DNA of 64,000 nt from RGIG8368 sp045540275 (GCA_045540275.1 JAZQGX010000235.1:1-64000); one strand, 5' to 3'; shown: positions 44,265 to 53,744, counted from the stretch's first letter. Translations and numbers: made by a program. Notes: generated from the sequence alone by a model not told the origin.

Positions 44265-44296
44265 TTGTCGCAAAATCTCGTGTATTAGGGTATAAT
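44265..44296 (+). promoter_or_regulatory. Promoter for the ROK-like gene
   Basis: A perfect TATAAT at 44291-44296. TTGTCG at 44265-44270 is the best -35 but has a 20-base spacer. It begins 30 bases after the degenerate repeat copy. Confidence 0.55.
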
Positions 44297-44332
44297 CATT
44301 ACGATTTTCAAACACAATCTAGGAGAATGACC

Positions 44333-45751
44333 ATGGCTGCGAATTGCAAATGTTCCTCAGGTAAGAAAAAGTGTTCAAATGGCAAATGCGAATGCAAGGC
44401 GGATAAAAAATACGCTTTTGTAGCTCCCATTCAACTCTTGCGCGAGATGAAGGCAAAAGCCGACAAAAGCTCACCGATTTTTGCAGTTGCCCTTGAACGG
44501 GACAATGGCTATGTTACCCGTTACGACTTGCCGATTCCTTCCGGCATGGGAAAAAAGGAAATCGTTAGAAAACTTTGTGAGAGAATCGTAAAGTTCTTGC
44601 TTTGGTCTTCGGGCGGGTACAAAATCACCATCGCCGGCCCCAGTGCCATTTGCAAAAAAATCAAAGCAGACTACCAAATTGGTGGTGCACGTGACTTTGA
44701 CGCAAAATTCTTCAAGAAAGTTTATCATCAGGATTTGACTGTAAAGGTTGTCAAACTTGACAAAATGCCGAAAGCTAACGAACGTGCGCTGAAGGTCAAT
44801 GCCAAGAGTAACGGATGTCGTCTCGGATTTGATTTGGGTGCAAGTGATTTTAAAATCAGCGCAGTTAAGAATGGCAAGGTAACCTTCTCTGATGAATTTC
44901 CCTGGGATCCCAGAAATCAAGCAGACCCCGACTATCATCTGAACAAACTAAACGAAGGACTTAAGAAGGCAGCCGCCACTTTGCCCAAGGTTAATGCCAT
45001 CGGTGGAAGTACCGCCGGTGTTGTAATTGACAACTACTTGCGCTCTGCCTCACTCCTTCGAGCTGTCGAGGAAAAAAACAATCAGCGCTTTGAAGAGGGA
45101 CAGTCCATTTTCTACCGTCTGCAAAAAATTTGGAATGTACCGGTTGAGGTTGCCAATGATGGTGATGTTACCGCTCTTTGCGGAATGCTGACAATGAACA
45201 AAAAAGGAATTCTCGGCGTTGCCATGGGCTCAAGCGAAGCGGCCGGCTTTATCAACACCGACGGGTGTCTTACAGGTCGGCTGACGGAACTGGCCTTCGC
45301 TCCGGTTGACTTAAGCGATCAGGCGCCAACGGATGAATGGTCTGGGGATACCGGGGTCGGAGCAATGTACTTCTCGCAACAGGCCGTCAACTTCCTCGCT
45401 TGCAATGAAGGCTTCAAATTCCCAAAGACCATGCCCCTTCCCGAACGGCTTAAAGTAGTCCAGAAGGCCATGTCAGAAAATGATCCTCGTGCGCTGCGCG
45501 TCTATCAACGGATAGGATTGAATCTCGCGCATACCGTACCTTGGTATCGCGAATTCTACGACTTCAACAGTCTGATGATTCTGGGACGTGTCACAACTGG
45601 CATGGGCGGTGTGATTATTCTTGAAACCGCGCGTTTGATGCTGAAAGACATCTATCCAGAAACTGCTGCCGAGGTAGAGATTTTCATGCCAGATGAAAAA
45701 GCTCGCCGCCTTGGCCAATCAGTGGCCGCAGCATCGCTCCCCGAGCTGTAA
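44333..45751 (+). CDS. ROK-like sugar-kinase-fold protein with a cysteine-rich N-terminus
   Basis: This 472-residue protein starts at ATG 44333, seven bases after AGGAG; the ATG at 44327 is too close. Residues 4-22 form a metallothionein-like cluster with five cysteines (C-x-C, then C, then C-x-C) among lysines. A unique domain to about 155 follows. The rest is an actin-like ATPase/sugar-kinase (ROK) fold: GFDLGASDFKIS (phosphate 1), GGSTAGVVI, EVANDGDVTALCG (catalytic-Asp region), GVAMGSSEAAGFI and LGRVTTGMGG. The ROK zinc motif CxCGxxGCxE is not evident. It could be a kinase or a sugar sensor; substrate unknown. It has its own promoter and terminator. Confidence 0.75.
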   Translation: MAANCKCSSGKKKCSNGKCECKADKKYAFVAPIQLLREMKAKADKSSPIFAVALERDNGYVTRYDLPIPSGMGKKEIVRKLCERIVKFLLWSSGGYKITIAGPSAICKKIKADYQIGGARDFDAKFFKKVYHQDLTVKVVKLDKMPKANERALKVNAKSNGCRLGFDLGASDFKISAVKNGKVTFSDEFPWDPRNQADPDYHLNKLNEGLKKAAATLPKVNAIGGSTAGVVIDNYLRSASLLRAVEEKNNQRFEEGQSIFYRLQKIWNVPVEVANDGDVTALCGMLTMNKKGILGVAMGSSEAAGFINTDGCLTGRLTELAFAPVDLSDQAPTDEWSGDTGVGAMYFSQQAVNFLACNEGFKFPKTMPLPERLKVVQKAMSENDPRALRVYQRIGLNLAHTVPWYREFYDFNSLMILGRVTTGMGGVIILETARLMLKDIYPETAAEVEIFMPDEKARRLGQSVAAASLPEL

Positions 45752-45754
45752 AAG

Positions 45755-45795
45755 AAATAAAAAAGAGCGCTTCGCTGAGAGGCGCTCTTTTTTTG
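45755..45795. terminator. Bidirectional intrinsic terminator
   Basis: GAGCGC (45765-45770) pairs with GCGCTC (45782-45787), with A-runs on the left and seven or eight T on the right. It separates the convergent ROK-like and ABC permease genes. Confidence 0.9.
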
Positions 45796-45813
45796 AAAAA
45801 TTGCAAATTGGGT

Positions 45814-46728
45814 TCAATTGGTTTGTGATTGTCTGAATTCAACCTTTTTAAGCATTCTAATTTGCAAATATGCAAAAGCAATGAGAACAGTGCCCAAAAA
45901 CCATGCCATGGTTGTTGCGGTCGAAAAACGCAAATTATTATACGCCTCTTTCCAGATCATCAGTGACAGAACATTTGTAGCATCTCCTGGACCTCCGAAT
46001 GTAAGAAGGAAGATACTGCCCATGCCCTGACAGGCTGCAATAAATGCTCCTGCAAAATTTATTACCATTAGCGGCAAAAGCTGCGGAAAAGTAATATGCC
46101 GAAAACGCGATAGAATTCCAGCACCATCAATTGCCGCCGCCTCATAGTAATCGCGGGGCAGCGAATGTAATGCCGCAAGGTAAATAAGGCTCGCCATACC
46201 GGCATTAGCCCATACCCCCGGTAAGATGCAACAAACCATCGCCAATGCAGGGTCTTGCAACCAACTACAAGCATCAAGACCGAAGACTTCCAGCAAACGG
46301 TTGAGAATTCCATTTTCAGTTGGATCGTACATCATCTTCCACAGCAAGGTAATAACCAAAGCGCTGGTCAGATGTGGCAAAAAATACAACGTCCGAAACA
46401 AAATTTTACCGCGCGGTATTTCGGATAAAAGCACCGCCAGCACAATCGGCGAAATGAACCCAAGCAAAAGAGTCAAACCGACATACTGAGCAGTTCTTCC
46501 CCACGCCTTCCAAAAACCCGGATCGCATGCTACTGCAATAAAATTATCCAAACCGCTCCATGTTGAAGAGCCGACCAAATGATAATTTTGGAATGCCATT
46601 AAAGCACCGCGTAAAAGCGGATAGTATGCCCATAAAAGTATACTTAGAACAGCAGGTGCCAAAAAAAACCATGGCAGGAAGCGATTACGGGATTTTACAT
46701 CCGCTTTTCTGTCTATAGGTGTCATCAT
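45814..46728 (-). CDS. Sugar ABC transporter permease (MalF/UgpA type)
   Basis: This 304-residue inner-membrane protein has six spans and the ATPase-docking EAA loop EAAAIDGAGILSRFRHITFPQL. It belongs to the carbohydrate-uptake CUT1 permeases, which normally pair with a MalG-type permease and a binding protein. Neither partner is adjacent: a terminator follows directly, and upstream is an rRNA methylase-like gene. It overlaps that gene's stop in ATGA. It may work with components encoded elsewhere. Confidence 0.88.
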   Translation of the reverse strand: MMTPIDRKADVKSRNRFLPWFFLAPAVLSILLWAYYPLLRGALMAFQNYHLVGSSTWSGLDNFIAVACDPGFWKAWGRTAQYVGLTLLLGFISPIVLAVLLSEIPRGKILFRTLYFLPHLTSALVITLLWKMMYDPTENGILNRLLEVFGLDACSWLQDPALAMVCCILPGVWANAGMASLIYLAALHSLPRDYYEAAAIDGAGILSRFRHITFPQLLPLMVINFAGAFIAACQGMGSIFLLTFGGPGDATNVLSLMIWKEAYNNLRFSTATTMAWFLGTVLIAFAYLQIRMLKKVEFRQSQTN

Positions 46729-47573
46729 TCAGCAATCCAGCGTGAATACACGCCACTAGGAAGTGGAAGGGTATTTTCCGAGCCGGAAAGAAGCATCTCG
46801 CCGTTTTCGAATCGCCCTTCCCCCATAATCTGACCTAAAACATTGCCAATAACGATTGGGGTATATCCCGGAGTATGTGCAGAAAGCAACACAAAAAGCG
46901 GGTTATCGCTAAGCAAGGCACGGCACAACCGGAGAGTTTCCGGCAGGTCCTTTTCAATTTTATACATTTCGTTATTTTGTCCACGTCCAAAGGTCGGAGG
47001 ATCCAGAATTACTGCGTCGTACTTGCGGCCGCGTCTAGCTTCACGGGAAAGAAATTTGTGTGCATCTTCCACAATCCAACGAATTGGATGGTTTTCAAGG
47101 CCGTTAAGCTTTGCATTCTCTCTTGCCCATTGGACCATGCCGCGCGACGCATCAAGATGACACACTTCTGCACCTCCTAATGCGCTAGCCATTGTTGAAC
47201 CACCAGAATAAGCGAAGAGATTCAAAACAGAGACGTTACGTTTTCGCAATTTTATTGCAGAAGAAACTTGATTGCGAATCCATTTCCATTGATCTCGCTG
47301 CTCAGGAAAAATACCCAAGTGTCCAAAGTCAGTACCGGATAATTTAAATTTGATACCGGCGGTTTGAATTATCCACTGATCAGGTAATCCTTTGCGATTA
47401 TGCCAGCGATTCCCATCTTCGCGATCGAATTTGGCATTTGCAGAATTCCATAGATATTTTTCAAGCTGTGGTGACCATACCGCTTGAGAACATGGCCGAA
47501 CAAGGGAAATTTTCCCAAATCGCTCAAATTTACGACCATGTCCGCTGTCTAAAAGTTCATAATCGTCGATCAT
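46725..47573 (-). CDS. Class I SAM-dependent methyltransferase (RlmI/RlmK-like)
   Basis: This 282-residue protein resembles the stand-alone methyltransferase domain of rRNA cytosine/guanine methylases such as RlmI. The SAM motif is LNLFAYSGGSTMASALGGAEV, followed by HLDASRGMVQWARENAKLNGL, VEDAHKFL and the catalytic-region ILDPPTFGRG. ATG 47573 has GGAG four bases upstream and follows the BrkB stop by 7 bases. The target nucleotide is not known. Confidence 0.82.
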   Translation of the reverse strand: MIDDYELLDSGHGRKFERFGKISLVRPCSQAVWSPQLEKYLWNSANAKFDREDGNRWHNRKGLPDQWIIQTAGIKFKLSGTDFGHLGIFPEQRDQWKWIRNQVSSAIKLRKRNVSVLNLFAYSGGSTMASALGGAEVCHLDASRGMVQWARENAKLNGLENHPIRWIVEDAHKFLSREARRGRKYDAVILDPPTFGRGQNNEMYKIEKDLPETLRLCRALLSDNPLFVLLSAHTPGYTPIVIGNVLGQIMGEGRFENGEMLLSGSENTLPLPSGVYSRWIAE

Positions 47574-47580
47574 ACTGCTC

Positions 47581-49047
47581 CTAAATTTCAAGAACTGGTG
47601 TATCAAGGCTGGCTATTTCACGATCAAAAAGCTGAAGCTGATTTGAAAAACTGTCGGGTAAATCAGAGACCCCTGCTCGTTTTAAATCCGCACCGAAATT
47701 GAGAATTGAATTGAGAACATCGCGAACGCGTAGTGAAGATGCATCACCGCAAAGCACATAATTGCCATCTGAATCGTCATCAACTTTAAGAAGGATGCCG
47801 ACATTTACAAGTTCATTGATAATTCTCGAACAGATGCTGCGGGGTATGGCGTTGTCAGTAGCGAATCTGGATACTGACAGAGGATGAGGGGCTGCATCCG
47901 TTGCCGATTTTGCCGCCGCTGAAACTAGCATCAGGGATAATGTTAGCCGAGAACGGACACTGAGCATCTCAGCAATTGACGAATAGAAAAAGAGGTTGCA
48001 ATATTGTGCGGCGAAGGCAATTTCAGCTCCGACAAGCACTATTTTCCAACTCATAAAAAGCCATGCGAGCAGGATGGGAAGAGTAGCAAAGCCACCGTAC
48101 AAAGTACTGAACTGAGCAATTCCAATTTGCAGCATTGTACATAGTTTCAACCACAGTGTTGCCAATACAGCGGTGACCAGACCTCCAATAACGGCAGCTT
48201 TGGCACGCACCTTGGTATTCGGCATAAATCCGATAAGAAACGAAAAGAAAATCCAACCGAACAGAATGACCGTGGCGATCTTGACTATGGGGTTGTTGCT
48301 GAAAAAGTCGAGAATGACGGATCCTTTTTCGCCCGCTATTTTGGAAATTACGCCCGAAAGCGCTGACACCACCGGAATGGTTGATGCGGCCAGGCAAAGA
48401 AACGGGAGAATAATAATGGCAAAGAGATAGTCGGCCGCCTTTCGAACCAAAGGTCGGCCGGAGCGCACATTCCAAACCTCATTAAAACTGGTCTCGACCT
48501 TATCCAACGTTCCGATAACCGTCCAAAGCAACATCACAGCGCCGATACCACCAAGCGTTCCAAAATTGATATTATCGAGTTGGGAGAGCAATTCATCGGC
48601 CATTTTTCGCATTTTCGAGGAAATTGCCGATGCTGACACCGTTTGAGGTGGGAGTTGGTTGGTTTTGGATTGTGTGAGGGCAATTGCGTTTTGCATTGCA
48701 TTTTCATCTGACGGGAGAGTGTTGCCTGACTCGAGTTCAGCGGTCCAGGTTTCTACCACTGCATAAATTTTTTCCTTTGCCAGTTCGCCGCCGCCAAATG
48801 CGCGGGCCAAGGCTAAGGTCATTGCCAATACGGGGATAAGTGCCATTAGCGAAAAAAACGTCAAGGAGGCGGCATGAAGATTGCAGCGATTAGATTTTAG
48901 GCGCGAACAGACCAAAGAAAGAAAACGCAATGCTCTTATAGTCAACCTATGGATTCGACCTAATTCTTCGGTATGGAGCTGCCAAAGTTCGTATTTGATG
49001 AAACGAATCAAACCTGACAATCCTGTCAATTTATTCTGTTTGTTCAT
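47581..49047 (-). CDS. BrkB/YihY-family membrane protein with C-terminal winged-helix-like region
   Basis: This 488-residue protein of the YihY/BrkB family (once misnamed RNase BN) has about six membrane spans. They begin near residue 60 (LHAASLTFFSLMALIPVLAMTLALA), with the family's later LLWTVIGTLDKVETSFNEVWNV and GGFATLPILLAWLFMSW. An insert of about 60 residues after the first span, and a C-terminal soluble domain (about 385-460, LSVSRFATDNAIPRSICSRIINELV) like a winged helix, are present. The cellular role of the family is unsettled. Confidence 0.82.
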   Translation of the reverse strand: MNKQNKLTGLSGLIRFIKYELWQLHTEELGRIHRLTIRALRFLSLVCSRLKSNRCNLHAASLTFFSLMALIPVLAMTLALARAFGGGELAKEKIYAVVETWTAELESGNTLPSDENAMQNAIALTQSKTNQLPPQTVSASAISSKMRKMADELLSQLDNINFGTLGGIGAVMLLWTVIGTLDKVETSFNEVWNVRSGRPLVRKAADYLFAIIILPFLCLAASTIPVVSALSGVISKIAGEKGSVILDFFSNNPIVKIATVILFGWIFFSFLIGFMPNTKVRAKAAVIGGLVTAVLATLWLKLCTMLQIGIAQFSTLYGGFATLPILLAWLFMSWKIVLVGAEIAFAAQYCNLFFYSSIAEMLSVRSRLTLSLMLVSAAAKSATDAAPHPLSVSRFATDNAIPRSICSRIINELVNVGILLKVDDDSDGNYVLCGDASSLRVRDVLNSILNFGADLKRAGVSDLPDSFSNQLQLFDREIASLDTPVLEI

Positions 49048-49064
49048 TTATCATCTATCCTTAT

Positions 49065-49766
49065 CTAACGAATTTTAGAAAGCACTCTGATTGCAACGGG
49101 GCGGACTACGCAAGAAAGTTGACATGCTCCGCAACCGACACACAACTTTTCATCCACCAGCAACTGATTTTGTGGCCACTCCGTGGATTCCACCAGACTC
49201 AACGCATTAACGGGGCAATGGTCAATGCATATTCCGCAACGGCGTTGCGACTCCAAACAAAGCGTTACATCAACATTGGCAACTGCTGCAATTGCTGGTT
49301 TCGACATTCCGGATTTTAGAACCGGGATGGCGCCCGTTGGACAGACGATCATACATTTCTTGCAATCGGTATTACAGAATTTATCGATAAAATTCAACTG
49401 TGGTGCAAGCCATTTTTTTCCACCTTCAGAACTTAGTTCGATTATATGCTCAGGGCAAGCAGTGATACAAGCTCCGCATCGAATGCATTTTCTAAGAAAA
49501 TCCCCTTCACTTACCACCCCCGGCGGGCGGATTGCCCGATTAGGGCCTGTCCCCTCCGGATTAGGGCCTGTCCCCTCCGAATATTTCTCCGTATGCGTGT
49601 CATCGTCTTTATTAGGGTCTGTCCCCTCTTCCCGAACGTTACGTTTAGGGTCTGTCCCCACATGGGGATCATTTAACGCAGAAGAATGCGCGGCACCTAG
49701 ACAAAGCAACAAGACACCGATGAATCGGCGTCTTGTCGTCTGTTGGCATGTAGCGGTTCGCTTCAT
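49065..49766 (-). CDS. Tat-exported polyferredoxin (NapG/MauM-like) with repeat-derived linker
   Basis: This 233-residue protein starts at ATG 49766, overlapping the purL stop in ATGA. A Tat signal (TTRRRFIGVLLLCLGAAHSSA) means it is exported folded with its clusters. Residues about 90-233 carry four [4Fe-4S]-type motifs: CIRCGACITACP, CKKCMIVCP, CGICIDHCP and CVGCGACQLSC. The pattern resembles NapG/MauM electron-transfer proteins. Residues about 36-76 are built from four in-frame copies of the AGGG(T/C)CTGTCCCC repeat, giving GTDP or GTGP motifs in a linker. No partner oxidoreductase is next to it. Confidence 0.85.
   Translation of the reverse strand: MKRTATCQQTTRRRFIGVLLLCLGAAHSSALNDPHVGTDPKRNVREEGTDPNKDDDTHTEKYSEGTGPNPEGTGPNRAIRPPGVVSEGDFLRKCIRCGACITACPEHIIELSSEGGKKWLAPQLNFIDKFCNTDCKKCMIVCPTGAIPVLKSGMSKPAIAAVANVDVTLCLESQRRCGICIDHCPVNALSLVESTEWPQNQLLVDEKLCVGCGACQLSCVVRPVAIRVLSKIR
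49542..49659. repeat. Four in-frame AGGG(T/C)CTGTCCCC repeats inside the ferredoxin gene
   Basis: Cores lie at 49542-49554, 49563-49575, 49614-49626 and 49647-49659. Start distances are 21, 51 and 33 bases, all multiples of three. The first two have C at the fifth core base and the last two have T. Read on the minus strand they encode EGTGPN, EGTGPN, EGTDPN and VGTDPK. Confidence 0.92.
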
Positions 49767-52700
49767 TTCATCGCAAACGCGTAAGCATTGCGGAACATCC
49801 GCATCCAAGGGCCACATTCTCCTTCAAACAAACCGCCCCGATATGAGAGTTGCGAGGAGCGGAATCCGCGTTCCGGATGTGGCATCATGATGGTTGCACG
49901 CCCATCATCAGAGGTAAATGCCGTCAAACCACCCTTTGTCCCGTTCGGATTGTAAGGATAGCGTACGGTAGGTTGAAGCTGACTGTCGACATATCGCGCA
50001 GCAATCTTGACCTTCCCTTCTGATTTTTCACTGGCAAATACGGCGCGGCCCTCGCCATGGGCTACCGCTATAGGAACTTTTGAACCCGCCATACCCTTGA
50101 AGAAAATTGAAGGAGAATCCATCAACTCAACCGTGCAATATCTCGCTTCAAACTGCTCTGAGACATTACGCTTAAACTCCGGCCAATGCGTTGCGCCTGG
50201 AATAAGGCTCTTGAGCTGCGACAGCATCTGACAGCCATTGCATACCCCCAATGAGAATGTATCCGGGCGATGGAAGAAATCCTTGAACATCTTTTTTAAA
50301 CGCGGATTAAACAAGATTGACCGCGCCCAGCCTGAACCGGCACCGAGCACATCGCCATAACTAAAGCCGCCACATGCAACCAGTCCAACGAAATCAGCCA
50401 AATCCGCTCGACCGGCAAGTAAATCGGACATATGAACGTCAACACTATCAAAACCGGCAAGCGCAAAAGCCGCCGCCATTTCAATGTGGCCGTTCACCCC
50501 TTGCTCCCGCAAAATCGCGACCCTCGGCCTGCGGGTCTTTTTTGAGACCCTCACCTTTACATTGGCGTCCGGATCGTAAGTCAGGAAGAAGTTCATACCT
50601 GCATCATTAACATCAAGCGCGTTATCATATTCTTCACGCGCAGAAACAGGATTGTCCCGAAGCGCCTGCATCCGATAGGTTGTCTCGCTCCATGCTCGGC
50701 GTACGGCAGTAATATCGGTTGCAATTACCAGTCGTCCACCGATACGAATTTCAAATTTACGGGAATCGGTCATCGGTTTGCCGATAAGTGCAACATCCGA
50801 ACCTAAACCTGCATCGGTGAAGATCTTCATCACTGTCGCAAGTTTCGAATCCGCCACCTGAAGTACAGCGCCAGGTTCTTCACTGAACAAAACCGCCAAA
50901 GGATCCGCGTTCTGGTCAGTCATGCGCACATCAAGGCCGCAGCCGCCGGAAATTGCCATTTCAGCGAGAGTAATCGCCAAGCCGCCATCCGATCGGTCAT
51001 GATAGGCCAGTGCAAGCTTGCGACGCACAATCTTTTGCATGGCATTGAAAAACGCCTTAACACTCTTGGCATCGGCATCTGCCGGCTCGTCTCCAAGTTG
51101 GTTGTAAACCTGAGCCAGGCAACTCGCACCTAAACGGTATTTGCCATGTCCTAGGTCAATATAAACTAACGTACTCGCTTTTACTGCGCGTTTGATATCC
51201 GGGGTCACGGTAAGAGTAGCATCTTTAACAGGAGCAAATGAAGAGACCACCAATGACAATGGTGCAACCTGACGATGTGATTGACCCTTTGAATCGGTCC
51301 AAACCGTTCGCATTGAACAGCTATCCTTCCCTACGGGTATGGAAATCCCCAATGCCGGGCAGAAATTCATCCCCGTTTCCTTGACGGTTGCATACAAATT
51401 GGCATCTTCACCCGCCTCCCCGCACGGTGCCATCCAATTGGCTGAAAGACGAACGTTGGAGATGTCTCCGCAATCGGCAGCCGCTAGATTAGTCAATGCC
51501 TCGGTTATTGCCATACGGGCGGAAACAGGACCACTGATCAATGCGCTTGGGGTACGCTCACCGGTCGCCATCGCTTGTCCATTGTGAGTCTTGTATCCCA
51601 TGGTGGTAACGGCACAGTCGGCTACTGGGAGCTGATATGGGCCAACCATCTGATCGCGGGCCACAAGTCCAGTAACCGAGCGGTCTGTAATGGTTATCAA
51701 AAATGTCTTGTCGGCGATAGTGGGCAAGTGGAGCAATCTGAAAAACGAACTCTCTGCCTCAATATCTTTGAAATCTAGCTTCTCATGCTTGACGGAGACG
51801 CTTTTCACATCTCGAACCATCCGAGGGGGTTTGCCAAGCAAAACATTGATGTCCATGTCAATCGGATTGTCGCCAAAATGGCTATCGGAAAGCACCAACC
51901 GGCCATCCCCGGTTGCAACGCCGAGGAAAGCAACGGGGCAACGCTCACGGCGGCAAAGATCTTCGAAGAACTCCTTTGCTTCAGGGCGCAATGCCAAAAC
52001 ATAACGTTCCTGCGATTCACAGCACCAGATTTCCATAGGACTCATCGATGGTTCTTCATTGTGAATTGCACGCAACTCAAATTTAGCGCCGGTTACCTCG
52101 GCTAATTCAGGGCAACCATTGGAAAGACCGCCAGCACCAATATCATGAATGGCGACTACCGGATTGTTCTTGCCCATTGAAGCGCAAGTATTGATCACTC
52201 CCTGGCAACGGCGTTGCATTTCTGCATTTCCGCGTTGCACGGAGTTGAAATCAAGCGCTTCGTCATTCGTACCGGTGGCCATGGAAGAAGCCGCGCCACC
52301 GCCCAAACCAATACGCATTGCAGGCCCACCGATTTGTACGATAAGGGCGCCTGGTTTAACGGGCTTCTTGTTAACCTGGTCGCGAATTATAGTTCCATGA
52401 CCGCCGGCCAGCATGATTGGCTTATGATATCCGCGATATCCACCCACGGTCTCCTGCTCATAGGTTCGGAAGAAGCCGGTTAATTGAGGACGACCGAACT
52501 CATTACCGAATGCAGCTCCGCCGAGAGGTCCGTCAATCATGATATCAAGCGGGGAGGCCAAACGTTTCGGAAATTCAGCATATGGTTTTTCCCACGGCTG
52601 TTCGCCTCCGGGGATATGAAGATTACTGACCATAAAACCGCAAATACCGGCAACGGTGCGAGAACCCGAACCGGTTGCCGCTTCATCGCGGATTTCACCA

Positions 52701-53677
52701 CCGACACCGGTTGCCGCACCCGGGAACGGTGAAATTGCGGTCGGATGATTGTGCGTCTCCACCTTCATCAACTGATCGAGCTGTACCTCGCTGAATTCGT
52801 AGCTGCGAGGCATTGCGACAGCCTTGATATCAGCAGGAGGTGCCGGGGTGAAAATTTCGGTTTTAAAACCTTTAACCACGGACGAATTATCCTTGTAAGC
52901 GACCAACGTGCCCTTCCCGTTTTTGGCATGAGTATTTTTAATCATGCCAAAAAGGGATTCTTTTTGTTTTTTGCTATCAATAATAAATTCGGCACCAAAA
53001 ATCTTGTGGCGACAATGCTCTGAATTAACCTGCCCGAACATTACCAACTCGGTATCGGTAGGATTGCGCCCTGCCGCCTTGAAAGAATTGGCAAGATAAG
53101 CCATCTCTTCTTCAGAGATAGCCAGGCCGAGCTCGTCATTCGCCTTGCGTATTGCGTCGATCCCGCAATTTAAAACATCAAAACTGCGGCCGGGGGCTGG
53201 CGGTGGGCAATCGAAGAAGTCATTCAATTCGGTGTAGATACCCTCGGTCATGCGGTCATAGAGCAAATGGGCGGCAGGTGCAAGCTCTTCACAGGTCAGC
53301 AAGCGCGGTGATGTCGATGAATTTTCATATGCGCTTATTTTAAACTGGATACCCCGCTCAACTCGCGGCACGGATTTGATTCCGCAGGAGTGAAAGATGT
53401 CGGTTGCCTTAGATGACCAAGGGGAAATGGTACCCTTGCGGGGAGTGACAAAAAAACCTTCCTCGGAAACGGGGGCATCCAAAGCATTGAGCAGCAGGAC
53501 AGCCTTTTTCAGCTCATCATCAGCGACCTTATCGGTATTGAGCAGATAAACATAATTCGCGGTTATGGAAAATTTTGAAAATGCCGGAAGCGAATCCTGG
53601 AATCCCGAATTGAGAGCATCGAGACGGAACGGTGAAATTGCGGCGGCTCCCGCAAGTAGAGTCAGATTCTGAGCCAT
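49763..53677 (-). CDS. purL: Phosphoribosylformylglycinamidine synthase (large single-chain form)
   Basis: This 1304-residue purine-synthesis enzyme converts FGAR to FGAM with glutamine and ATP. It has the N-terminal PurS-like domain, the linker helix FGQVNSEHCRHKIF, ATP/metal segments (KVETHNHPTAISPFPGAATG, HDIGAGGLSNG) and the second AIR-synthase half. A C-terminal glutaminase domain has its cysteine in LGVCNGCQMLS and HGEGRA/PHPERG for the rest of its triad. Length matches the gammaproteobacterial and eukaryotic fused type. AAGGA precedes the ATG. Confidence 0.97.
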   Translation of the reverse strand: MAQNLTLLAGAAAISPFRLDALNSGFQDSLPAFSKFSITANYVYLLNTDKVADDELKKAVLLLNALDAPVSEEGFFVTPRKGTISPWSSKATDIFHSCGIKSVPRVERGIQFKISAYENSSTSPRLLTCEELAPAAHLLYDRMTEGIYTELNDFFDCPPPAPGRSFDVLNCGIDAIRKANDELGLAISEEEMAYLANSFKAAGRNPTDTELVMFGQVNSEHCRHKIFGAEFIIDSKKQKESLFGMIKNTHAKNGKGTLVAYKDNSSVVKGFKTEIFTPAPPADIKAVAMPRSYEFSEVQLDQLMKVETHNHPTAISPFPGAATGVGGEIRDEAATGSGSRTVAGICGFMVSNLHIPGGEQPWEKPYAEFPKRLASPLDIMIDGPLGGAAFGNEFGRPQLTGFFRTYEQETVGGYRGYHKPIMLAGGHGTIIRDQVNKKPVKPGALIVQIGGPAMRIGLGGGAASSMATGTNDEALDFNSVQRGNAEMQRRCQGVINTCASMGKNNPVVAIHDIGAGGLSNGCPELAEVTGAKFELRAIHNEEPSMSPMEIWCCESQERYVLALRPEAKEFFEDLCRRERCPVAFLGVATGDGRLVLSDSHFGDNPIDMDINVLLGKPPRMVRDVKSVSVKHEKLDFKDIEAESSFFRLLHLPTIADKTFLITITDRSVTGLVARDQMVGPYQLPVADCAVTTMGYKTHNGQAMATGERTPSALISGPVSARMAITEALTNLAAADCGDISNVRLSANWMAPCGEAGEDANLYATVKETGMNFCPALGISIPVGKDSCSMRTVWTDSKGQSHRQVAPLSLVVSSFAPVKDATLTVTPDIKRAVKASTLVYIDLGHGKYRLGASCLAQVYNQLGDEPADADAKSVKAFFNAMQKIVRRKLALAYHDRSDGGLAITLAEMAISGGCGLDVRMTDQNADPLAVLFSEEPGAVLQVADSKLATVMKIFTDAGLGSDVALIGKPMTDSRKFEIRIGGRLVIATDITAVRRAWSETTYRMQALRDNPVSAREEYDNALDVNDAGMNFFLTYDPDANVKVRVSKKTRRPRVAILREQGVNGHIEMAAAFALAGFDSVDVHMSDLLAGRADLADFVGLVACGGFSYGDVLGAGSGWARSILFNPRLKKMFKDFFHRPDTFSLGVCNGCQMLSQLKSLIPGATHWPEFKRNVSEQFEARYCTVELMDSPSIFFKGMAGSKVPIAVAHGEGRAVFASEKSEGKVKIAARYVDSQLQPTVRYPYNPNGTKGGLTAFTSDDGRATIMMPHPERGFRSSQLSYRGGLFEGECGPWMRMFRNAYAFAMK

Positions 53678-53715
53678 AAAAAATCCTTCACAATTGATAT
53701 CAAAAAGACCTGATT

Positions 53716-53744
53716 ATTTTACCACAACTAAACGTCGGTAGCAA
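53716..53744 (-). promoter_or_regulatory. Sigma-70-like promoter for purL
   Basis: On the minus strand TTGCTA (53744-53739), a 17-base spacer and TAAAAT (53721-53716), about 40 bases before the purL ATG. No purine operator is evident. Confidence 0.7.

Noticed and set aside
44107..44295. 62-residue frame upstream of the ROK-like gene
   Set aside because: It runs through a terminator and three repeat copies, and has no ribosome-binding site or conserved features.
49542..49659. CRISPR-like array
   Set aside because: The repeats are only about 13 bases, spacing is irregular (21, 51 and 33), they lie within a coding sequence, and no cas gene is present.
49183..49890. 235-residue plus-strand frame across the repeat copies
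   Set aside because: It is antisense to the ferredoxin with four iron-sulfur motifs and to the purL end. It stays open only because of the repeats.
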